Part shown: in pieces, positions 43,159-55,100 of the stretch
Position numbering within the stretch: the first letter of the stretch is position 1
Layout: each line of letters opens with the position of its first letter
NCBI GenBank assembly: GCA_964036665.1
Contig: OZ038533.1
Span: forward strand, 7,400,413-7,464,412
DNA: 64,000 bases
Source of the DNA: Gordius sp. MW1
Taxonomy: Eukaryota; Nematomorpha; Gordioida; Gordea; Gordiidae
Reading direction: 5' to 3'
Notes under the pieces: generated by a model
What the model was told of the DNA's origin: nothing
Seen by the model: the letters and a program-made list of their open reading frames with translations, nothing else
The model's database searches: none
Made by a program: the position numbers and the translations under genes

Positions 43159-46100
43159 CTGTAAAAAAAGGTATTAGTAGGTATAGAACAGACTTGTTAG
43201 CTAAAGGAATAATCACAAAAAATGCCCGAAGGGCGAACGCAGATTATGGAGGGGGGAGGGGATAATTTGGGAAATTTTAGAAATTATTTTTCTCCTTATT
43301 CAAAGCCCCGCCCCAAACTCGCCCGAAGAATATCTCTGACAACGAGAGATTAATCTAATATAATTATAGCCAAAATATCAGAAAAATGTCAATTTGACCG
43401 TCCCTAAATCATTCTTGCCCACTCCTAATTCCAATCCTATCTAAGCCCATGGTTTTGGTCTGAAATTAATTATTTACTATTTTAAGTGCAAGTAGCTATG
43501 ATTTGATCATATATATAAACTGCTAAATACACTGGTCAATAAATGATAGACTTATAAAATTAACCGGCCAAATATTTGCAGATTCTGGTAGAGAACACGA
43601 ATATATCAAGTTTTAAAATATTTTCCGTCGAAGTTGAAAATAGCGATTTTGGCGTTTTTCAAACGTCGCAAATGAATCGGTAAAAATTTAATTTAATAAA
43701 TATAATTTATAAATAAACGGGAGAGAAATCCATTACAAATTTTTCTTTATCCTAGCATAAAAATTTTTAAGTTATATACAAAGTTAATTTATCCCTATTT
43801 ATTATATGATGTTAATTTTTATTAAATGGTATACAAAAAATTACATACACGACTAAAAAAAATATAAAAACGCGCTATAACTAAACGGATGGCATTGATC
43901 CGTGTATGGAAATCGTGTTGGATTTAACGATTTTCATTGTGATCTTTATTATATTGAAAAAAACATTGTAATGGATTCCTCTCCCCTTTATTTATAAGTC
44001 AAATTTATTACTAAAAATGCTATTTTTTAATACTACTTTGGAATCAACCTTTATTTTGATCCCTTTGTACATTTTAACAAGTGAACTATAATAAATGAAA
44101 AGAAAAGTACGCAATTAAAAGAAGTAAACTATGTAGTGAATAATTCAGCACGAGGTAATAAATTAGTTTTTTTAAGGCGGTAGGTACAAAATTAATCTTT
44201 TTGTTGTCTATGCCTATTTTGAAAAAAGAATAGCTTAAAAAATATATCGCTAATTTGAATGATTAGAAAGCTGAAATGATTTGTGAAAATGAAAATCGAA
44301 TTTAAAACATCACTCTATAAAACTTGGTCAGATATAAGTTTTTTATAATAAATTAAATTTGTAACCAAATTACTTTGGCTGTTTAAAGTTCATAATTGCC
44401 AAAAAGTTTTATGAATAAAACTAACTTGATTATAAATTTGTTGATTTCTGTAAGCACCGTAGTCATACTTTTGAAATCTTTGACTTTTGACTGCTTGGAT
44501 ATAATGTAACATATTTTGAACCGACGTCCCAGATGGATAATGAGAAAAATATACAGGAATTCTAGACTAAATAAGTTAAATAAAACATACTAATAGACAT
44601 AATATAGAATTTGTGTTAAATAATGGCATTGTTGGATTGTAAAATGAGAGGGTGAAAATGGGTTTAGATATTTCGATCGTTCAAAGGATTGGTATTGCAT
44701 AACTATACTAATAGACATAATCATCATAAGTTAATAAAATATGAAAGAAAGAGATTAACACCCTTATCTTTTGCCAATTAGGAATGACGGCGAAAATTTT
44801 GTTAATAGTGATGATGGTTAGAATTAATTTTATCAAAACAAATCATGGAGGATCCCTATAATTCTTTTGGTAGCTAAGTGTTTGGCTAATAATCCCCTTA
44901 AGTAATATATTCTGTCATAATTAAAAGGTGTATTCGATAGATTTTTTCAAATTTTAAGTCACACTAATAATAATTTGGTCCAAAGCCAGTTTTATTATTA
45001 TTGGGACATTCCATGTCAAATCGATCATAAAAAGGCGTTTTTCGGCCGACCCCCTCAGAATTTTATAAAATTTGGTGGAAATGTTAAAACTAGTAAAATT
45101 ATTAATTTCCGAAAATTTTAGCTCATTTGGGCCACTACCTTTCGAGTTATGGGCGCTCAAAGGTCGAAAATCGGCCATTTAAAAAATCGGGTTGTGACGC
45201 TATATTCAATAAAATTCATAAGTTATTGGCCCCCAAATCATAGAATCTTGTTGTAGTAATAGGTAAGACCTATCTTCATAGAAAAAAAATTAAAAAATTT
45301 TTTTTTGTCGATTGGTCATCTCATAATGGTCGAAATGGCCAAAATGGCATAATTACTGTTGAACCCTCTCAAATCGTTTCAAATTTGAGACAAATGTTTT
45401 ATACTACCTATTAATCAAATTAAATAAAAGAGAAAGTTGGGCGGCCATCTTGAAGTGGTCATAAATTGCTAGAAATGGTATTTTATTTATTTGGCGCCAA
45501 AATGTATCTCTAAATATGTTTTTTTGCTCATTTAGCCTTCATATAATTTTAATATATCTATGATGCAAATATTTTTGCTATATATTAACACCCCCCCCCC
45601 ACCCGCCATATTCCCTATCAATTACAATCAATATAGCGAGTGATTATTCTTCCCCGAATATGCTATAAATTAAAAAAAATTAAAAATAAACAGGTTTGTA
45701 AAATAGCCTAAAATAATTTACTTCAATATAGTTGTAGATACAAGTAGATATTTATTGATTTTTATTCGACATGTAATAATAAATATTTATAATAAAATTA
45801 TGACGGAGTGCATGTTTTCAAGAGCCTATAAAAAATTAATTTATCATTATTTAAAGTATATTTTACTTAAGGCAATAAGTTGTGTTGTCGCTTCAAGCAT
45901 TTATCACTACAATAGAAATCTTTTACAAAATTAACGGTTCCCTCACTCAAAGTTTTCCCGAGCTTTAGGTTCGGAGTGGACAAGATTCCTTTATCCTTTT
46001 TTAGTTTTTTGGCAAGCTTAGCCATATAATAAGTTACGGAAAAATAATCTTTAATTTTTTTTGCTGTCCAACTATCTGGCAACAAGGTTAAAAGCCTGTG

Positions 46101-49100
46101 TTTATCACTTTTATTTAGAAGAGAAAAATTTTCCTTCATACCCTTGAGAATCTCCAAGTCTTGATCAGCGATTTCACTGTCTAAAGCGACATTTAATGTG
46201 GATGCGATAGCATTTGATATATTAGCTAATTTTTTTTGGGGGTACCGTTTTTCTTGTAATCTTTTTATCTTGATCGGTGAAACTCCAATTAGTGGTATTG
46301 ATTCGTTAAGGGCTTCTATCCTTGTACTATCATGTTCCATAGGAATGTTTTCCTCGGGAGAGTGAGGTTCCATAATAGATGATTGTTCAGGTTGATGGTT
46401 AGCCCGAGCTTTTAGAAGTTTGCGACAAGGAGTACATATTTTATAATCTGGGTTCAAGTTCATCCATGCACTTACTTTACGAATCCCTTTCACTTTTTTA
46501 CCATGTATACCCAACGGATTACAACACCTACTTCGGTACTTTATTGCTTCCATTATTAGGGAATAAGGTTGAGATATAAATATATGCAAAATTTCGAACG
46601 TGGAGGGAAAAATTAGTTGATAGTAAAATAAGACGATAAAATAATTTTTTAAAAATAATTTGACAGCACTTTAAATTCGCGCTAAAGGATCATAAAATTT
46701 AATTCGTATACGCCCCAAAAAAATAAATCAGTGTTGACAAAGCATTTTTATAGCCTATTCGATAATCCTGACGATTTTATTAATTGCTATGCAATTTATT
46801 TAAATAATATTTTTATAGCTATTTTACGAGCCTGTTTTTCACATAAATATTTATTATTACATATGTCGAATAAAAATCAATAAATATATACTTGTACCTA
46901 CAACTATATTCAAGTAAATTATTTTAGGCCATTTTACAGCTGTTTCTAATTAAAAAAAATTAAATTTATAGCATTCCGGGAAAATTAATCATACGCTATT
47001 TTGATTGTAATTGATAGGGAATATGGCGGGTGGGGGGGGGGGGGTGTTAATATATAGCAAAAATATTTGCATCATAGATATATTAAAATTATATGAAGGC
47101 TAAATGAGCAAAAAAACATATTTAGAGATACATTTTGGCGCCAAATAAATAAAATACCATTTCTAGCAATTTATGACCTCTTCAAGATGGCCGCCCAACT
47201 TTCTCTTTTATTTAATTTGATTAATAGGTAGTATAAAACATTTGTCTCAAATTTGAAACGATTTGAGAGGGTTCAACAGTAATTATGCCATTTTGGCCAT
47301 TTCCACCATTATGAGATGACCAATCGACAAAAAAATTTTTTTTTATTTTTTTTCTATGAAGATAGGTCTTACCTATTACTACAACAATATTCTATGATTT
47401 GGGGGCCAATAACTTATAAATTTTATTGAATATAGCGTCACAACCCGATTTTTTTAATGGCCGATTTTCGACTTTTTAGCGCCCACAACTCAAAAAGTAG
47501 TGGCCCAAATGAGCTAAAATTTTCAGAAATTAAAAATTTCACTAGTTTTAACATTTCCACCAAATTTTATAAAATTCTGAGGGGGTCGGCCGAAAACGTG
47601 GCGATTAAGTTTCAAATTTAGTTAGTATAAATAATCTGAAGGTGAAAATTATTAATCGAAATAAACACTGATGTTTATTGGACGGTAAAAATCCCTTATG
47701 ACTTATATCGGCCAATAACGACTGCTTATTTATTTACAATAGAAATATTAATAGTTTATTCTAGAAAATATGAGTTTGTTAATCAAATTTAAAAGGGCTA
47801 AGTTTTTTAAATCTAAATTCAATGCTTTAATTCGATAAACTAAAGTTTGCATTGTTTCCACTAAATGAATTTGATTAAAACTTTGAATATGAGAATTGTT
47901 TTGGCCTTTAAAGTAAAAAACACTTTTGAGATGGGGGGGGGGGGGGGGAGGGGGGGTTGGAATAGCTTAAAACAGCTAATTTGTCGAGGTCAATCGACAA
48001 GTTCGTTTTATTATTTGTTGCAGTGTTTTAATACAAAAAGTGATTTTAAGCATCTATGTGAAAATCAGTTTACTATATTTAAATTATCCACATCGGGTCC
48101 ACATATCAAAAATAGTAAATTCGAGCACATCAAGTTGAGACCATTGCGTTCACAAAATTTGTGATTTAACCATTGTATTATGCGGTTTTGGGGCAGAAAA
48201 TTACCACGGTAACCGAGAAGGATTTCAAAAATTTCTGAAGAAACGGGCAGAAGCGCTATCTCTCTTAAAGGGCCTTTGATGTGTCCTAAGAAAGCTACAG
48301 GTGATAAGGCGATAAAGGATTTTATAGTGTGGGTAAGATTAATCCCAAATTTTTGGTATATCTTGTCTGCCTGACTCAAAGCGCATAGGGCAATTAGAGT
48401 CCCTTGCGAATGGCCAACGTAAAACAATTGAGATTCAAACGTAACTTTCTTTATATAACAAAATATCGCCGGCAAATCCAGGCTCGCCATATGATCCCAA
48501 CTAAAATAATTGCAACTAATCTTATAATTTTATTATTAATAAACATTATACCAAAAATTATCAAATTGATTTTATTTGTTAATTTGAAATATTATGGAAT
48601 GGATTAGCTTAGATTCAAAATACCTCCAGTTCCAAAACTCCGTTTGGTTTGGCAAAAAACGTGAATGTTTCCTAGAATAAGTATTGCCACGTGAATTTCC
48701 CATCCACACGTCGAATCCCTGGTCTGCTAAAAGGAATCCTGAAAAAATGTTTAATTTTATGTTCATAAGGTAAATATTAGCTAAACATTGTAATGTTTAC
48801 TAATTAATATTGCTTAGTGTTGATATTGTAATTGTTTTATAAAAGTATGGAAACGGGGTATTCAAAAAGCAAGATTAATCATTATTGTTTTAAATGTATA
48901 TACATTTTTGTGTTACTTCTAGATTTTCCCGTTGTATATAAATATTATGTATATGAACTTGATTTTTTTTATTTGCTATACTACTTCAAATATGGTAAGA
49001 AGAATAGTTTGATATGATCTAGATATCTGCAACAAGCCGGTTTGAAAAGGTGTGCCAACCCGTCTCTTTTAAAAAAAGTATTAGGTCCGTACGAGCCAGT

Positions 49101-52100
49101 CCATATTTTTCTGTAGCCTGTAACCGTTTGAAAACCTTCCTTTTACTTAAAGCCCATCCTAATTTTTTTTATTTACAGGTCCTGTCCGATTCGTTGGAAG
49201 AGCGCTTGCTTGCCTACCTACTAAGTCCGGCCCGTTCCAGCAGGCCCATTAAAATTAAAAATTTAACAAATAACTTCTTACAATTTTGACACGTCATATA
49301 TGTCGTTACTTATCACGTAAAAATAATATAAAATTATAATATCTGGTTTGCGTTCGCCTTTCTTCCACCAGCCTTTTGTGTAAATTCCACTTAATATCTT
49401 AGTGCAATGTGTGTGTCAATTTTTTATACCCCTTTTTTAAATGTCTCATTAAAACTACCGCAGTTTTTACCTAATTTTTTTATATAACCCCCTAATCTTT
49501 TTCATGCATATTGTGGTATCCTCCACCCCCTTACGCCTCTCCCCCTTACCTGTGTGTGATATATGATAATTTAGATATACGTCCCCCCCCTCCCCACACA
49601 CACACATACACACACGCGTAAATTTTTCCTGTTTATGATGAGTCATGTTTGTTAGTATCTCTATTATATAATTAGATACGATTTTAATTACTCTTCTTTA
49701 GCGATTAATTGCATCACTTACTCACAGATATTTTTTTCTTCTTTTCTGAGTAGTATTCGGGAAAAATGTAATCCGTTAAAACTATGTCGATACATACGCG
49801 CGCGGATAATTTTTCTCGCGATAGTTTTGGAATTAAATAAAATAAATAGCATTCGGTAGTTTAAATTTATAATTAGCAAATAAATTCTTCGCTATCCTGA
49901 CAAAACAGAATTCCTTTTAACTTCAATAAATCCATTATTCCTTCTGAGGATTTAATTTTCTTAAATGTTATAATATACAAAATAAATTTTTGTGCAATTA
50001 AAGGTTCACATCGATCGACATGTCCATTGTTGTAGTGCATATACATTACAAAAGTCCAGTTTCAAAATTTGTATAATATTGCATAAAGCTACCGAATGCA
50101 AAATTCAGAGTATCCAAATTCTTTTAGCCATTTCATTTTTCACCAATTCGCACTTATCGACACTGCTTCAGCGCGTTTTAAGCCATTTAGTTATTGTTAG
50201 CGTCTTCGTTTTATTAAGTAAGTTCAAACTTTATAAAATTTAAAACGTTTTTCTTTCTCTGATATTTCTTGACAGTTTTATTAAAAATAAACATATTTAC
50301 TATGTCTTACGGATCTCCCTAGGGTCTTATTAAACTGCTTGCATACGAATTAAAAAGGGCCCTAGTAAGAATAATGAACGAAGGCCCTAGTTTATTTTTT
50401 TTTATTTTTTAAAAATTAGTTTGTAGATATATTACAATTCCTTAACTAAATATGGCATAAAAAATGTTGCATATTCTTAGCTTTTAAACAAACCACCTAT
50501 GCTTCATAAAATATTTATTTGCTGCTAACCAAGCCTCTTTGACAAAGTTGTTTAAAAGTTACTTTTATCAGACAAACTTTTAATGTGCTTAATTAAAAAA
50601 ACGATATAAATTATATAAGCATTTAGTCATTTTTATTTTTTGCAAAGAAGCATTATGCATGAAATGTTGTTGGTTTTACCTAAACTATCATTAACTTGGT
50701 TGATTACCCAAATTGATGATGAGCAAAGCAAGCCATGTTGTAAGTAGACGACTGGTCGAGATTTGTTCATTTTATTATTTTGCCCATGATGAATCCTTTG
50801 TAGGCTTAATGTAAATCCATCCTCTGTTATAACTTCATGATCTTCACACGGATAATTGTTGTAACGAATAATTTCGGACTAGTCATAATATTTACACTTA
50901 ATGAAATGCCAGTTTACAAATATATGTTAAGGGCAAAAAGTTTGTATTGTAGGACTAATTTCTGAATTTGAAAAAAAGCAAAATATGAACTAATAATTTG
51001 AAAATCATAAGCGCTTAGTCATGTTGAGTTAAAAAACCTGATTGTGCAAGTTCATATGCAGCGGATAACCCATTTAGTCTGCGGATCTGCACAGCCGGGC
51101 ATATTCAAAGGTTTAGGTCGCGTTCGATTTAATAATTAAATGGCAAACACGTTCTTTTATTAGAGCCCCCCCCCAATTTTAATTAAATTTAATTACCCGC
51201 CCCCTTCTCCGCCACCCTAAAAGCTTTATAACTGGTGAAAGAAACTCTGCTTGTAAATAATATCGAGTTTTAGAATTATTAATTATAAACGATTACATGA
51301 GTAGAAGGTACACTACAAGTAAAGTAATAAACAAGAGAGCCAACTCATAGAATACAGCTTGACCTAACGCTCGCACAGCTCCTAATATTGACTATTTTCT
51401 GTTTGAGAGTCATCCTTATAAAGTAAAAGCAGCACGCAATTGAGAATATCATCATTCAATTTCTATGAATATGGCAGTCATTGTTGGATTTAGAAACTTT
51501 ATCCCGAATATGTATCATAGCTAATTTATTATTTAATTAGGATTGTCCAACTTTTTTTGATGCATAATAACATGGGCGTAGCCAAGGAGGGGCAGCCCCT
51601 CCTCTAATTTTTTTATGCAAATAACATAAAAAACCTCTATTTAAATCTAACATTAATTAATATAGACACTCATTAGCAAATTTAGACGGTAATTTAAATT
51701 TCTCTTCTTGAATATCGATATGAGATTACTAGTTGCGTTTGTGTAATCACCCAATCTTTTCCTACCATTAAATTTAAATTTATATGGACATTAGACTACT
51801 GGTGGAAAAAAACCTTAGGTTGGGCTGACCTTAGGCTATGCTAAGGCCATGTTTGAGTTAAGGCTTTTTTAAAATTTCGGGGTTTTAACATACCTGAACT
51901 CAACCCTTTAGGTTAGGCGGTTTTTTAAACACCTAAGGGCATGTCTTACTTAATATCGGATTTTGCTGCTCAGCAAAAATCGTTGTACGTGTTATAACAT
52001 AGCCGTGTCTTAACTTCGAATTCACAGCAGATTTACATTTCAGACGCATAACATAACAGCAATTAATCTCAAGAGTTGAAATAAACAAAAAAACGCGTTT

Positions 52101-55100
52101 AACTATCAAAAAACAAAATAATCATAATTACAACCGAATTTGACACATGAAATTGAATCGGATATTTGATAAAGATAAATTCGCGCAATTTGAATCTGAA
52201 TCCGATATTAAGGCAAGCCCTAAGGTTTTTTCAAAACCTCAACCTAAAATTTTGGGCTATATTTTAACTCTAGCCCAAAACCTTAGGTTGGAAGCAATCC
52301 CAAGCCCTATCCTTTAGGTTGGGTCAGATCACTTTGGGGTTAGTATACATATGGTATAGTTTTTATATCAAAATATTTTGACAGAAACTCAGTCGCTAAG
52401 TATTTTTTTATTAGATTATTAATTATCAATTTGTTGTAGTTGTGGTTAAATTTAATTTGGCTTACACACATCACTTACGTTTACGCAGACGAACCTAAGC
52501 AGATGCGCTTGCAAATGAGCTAGGAAGGATAGCTTGTTGTATCTTGCCAACTAAGATTAGTTATGCGAATAAATGGGGACTAATTAGAAGCAGACGAATA
52601 AGTAAATGGCATGCATATTAGTGGAGATGTGCAGTACATCGAACTGTCGGCATCCCTCATCCAAATTGAGAAGTGCATCGACAGGGGTTAAATAGCGGGA
52701 ATTTTACCATGATAAGGGGGATATGTTTATTTTTCATCTTTAGAATATATTGGTCCAGCGGCAGTATAAGCGAAGAACCAAACGTCCCCCTAAGCCCAAT
52801 ACGGTCATTGGTCCTTATACGTCACCCGACCTAGTGTTATTTGTTACACGGATATTTCCCCCCTGCCATCGTCCAACATCCACATTTATCTTCAGAATAT
52901 CATTATCCTATCAATATATTATTTGTTTGATTTATAACTCAAATACGGCCAATTGTTCATATTTATTCGTTTACTAATTAAAAGGAGTCAAATTGGGTAG
53001 TCAGAACTTTTTATTGGTAGCACGAGGCTGAAAATCTATACCCACGACTAGAGACGAAGACCCGAATTTCCGAAAGAACTCTTCCTTTAAACCCCGATCC
53101 ACAGGGCTCGAGGTACTAGACGTTCGGTTTTCTCGTACAAAGCAAAAGAAAAAGGACCACGAAAGTTCCTTAATTTTTTATTTTAATAATAATAGAAAAA
53201 TCTTCACTTGTTATGATTATCTTAATATTAATTTTTATAATTAGTTTATATAGTACCTCCTTTAGATAGACTTTAATTTTTTTTTTTTTTTGAATTGACA
53301 TGCTTTATTAAAAAAAAGTATTAAATATAAAGTGGATTTAATACAAAGATACAAGAACGAAAATATTTATAAAAAGAATGATTAAAACACATTATCCGTT
53401 TCTTCATCTTTAAGAATGGGCATTGAATCCATCAAAGAATAAAAATTGGATTTAGCAATCGCAATGGCAATTGATTGTCTTAGTAAGAAACTATTCGATA
53501 TTTTAGAAGGGGGCGAGCGTTTATTGAGTTCTTTAAAAAAATTTAATGCGCTCTTTCCGAACGTCCCTGAGCACGACGAGACGATAGGAATAAAAACGGA
53601 GGATTCCGATAAAGCTGAGTATTTTAAGGATTTGCGATGCTCTGCCGATACTAGGGGGTCGTGAGTATCGTTGGAGGGGGCAAACAGGTCAATACAGGTG
53701 TAGTCCCATTTTAAGAAAAGGCCTTTGTCCCATGGGATAAGTGATGAACCGTCAGGACGCATCCGCCCTTCGAGAGAGGGATCTGACGGTTCAAGGATGG
53801 AAGGAACTTTTGCCCGTTTGAGGGCAGCTTGAAGCAGTGTATTTATTTTTTGGTGCCTACTATACCGGCTTTTGTTAAATTTACAATGCAGAGGGTGACG
53901 CGCTTCCTCATCTACAAGTGAATTACAAAGCCGGCAGGGGTATGGGGACGTGTATTTACAGCCCAAGCGGAGGGCTATGTTGAAGGACAGGGTAGGATTC
54001 TCTAAAAACATTCCCGAAAACTTACTAGGGTAAGCTTCAAGCCATTAATGACCAGATTGGTCGAAAGCCAATGACCTAAGATTGCAATGCTGTTTGGCGT
54101 CGCATGTCGAGAGAAGGTAAGCAACGGACCGCGACACCAAACTTGCATCCAAATCTTTTTGGGCATATGATTGTGGAATGTCAACTCCTAAATTGACATT
54201 CTCATTCCATAGAGATAAGGCTTGATTGATAGAGGGGATGTTGGTGTCAATTCTATAAATTTAATTTCTTTATTTTTGATTGATCACTTATCTTATTTTT
54301 ATTATCATGTTTGTACCAAAAACTTCGTTTAATTTTATTAATTTGTTATAAGTGAGAAGATGTTTTTCATGTTTTTAGTACTAATAATAATTGTAATCGT
54401 AATGTTAATTAAAATGCATCTTGTAGAACAAATTTACAGGGTTAAGACCTCGGTCCCACGTTGCTTTAATTCTAATAAATTGGGGCATTGGCGCAATTGT
54501 AGATTGTTTAATAATTTTCAAAATAACACAGCTCATTATAGACAACGCTCGTGGGACCCATATAGGCGACGGGGTGGTAACGTTCACGTATATAACGATA
54601 GTCAGGATAATAATAATAATTTTGGTTTCAGGGGCACGCAGGAATTCTTTTAATCATGGGCCGCGTAACTTTAATTGATGCTCGATTGGCGCTGACAGCA
54701 CTAATATTGTTTAATTAATTTTTTTAACTCTTCACAAACTCCGGTGACAAATGAATTTTTTAGTAGATTCTGGGGCTTCAATTTATGTTGTAAGTAAATG
54801 AAAATTTTTAAAATTATGGCCTTTTAAAAACATTAATAAAGGTCATGTTTTAGTAAAACAATTAGACGGGTCGAATATTAAAATTTTAGGGAGTACTAAA
54901 GTTCAAGTATGTGCAGGCGGGGAAGTTTTAGAATTGGAGTTATTCGTTATCGATGAGAAAATAGATAATATTATGGGTTGGAACTGGATAAAATTAATTG
55001 GTCCTCTAGTTAATTGGTGGGACATTTGTAAAAATTACACTTGTAATAGGGATAGTAATATGAAAATCAATTGTTTAATTAATAATGCTGATGACCATGC

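Noticed and set aside
47865..48164. Plus-strand 99-codon frame
   Set aside because: Overlaps lipase exon 4 in antisense and includes a long G-run; the lipase exon is strongly supported.
53446..53664. Plus-strand 72-codon frame
   Set aside because: Shadow of the retroposon ORF on the minus strand.
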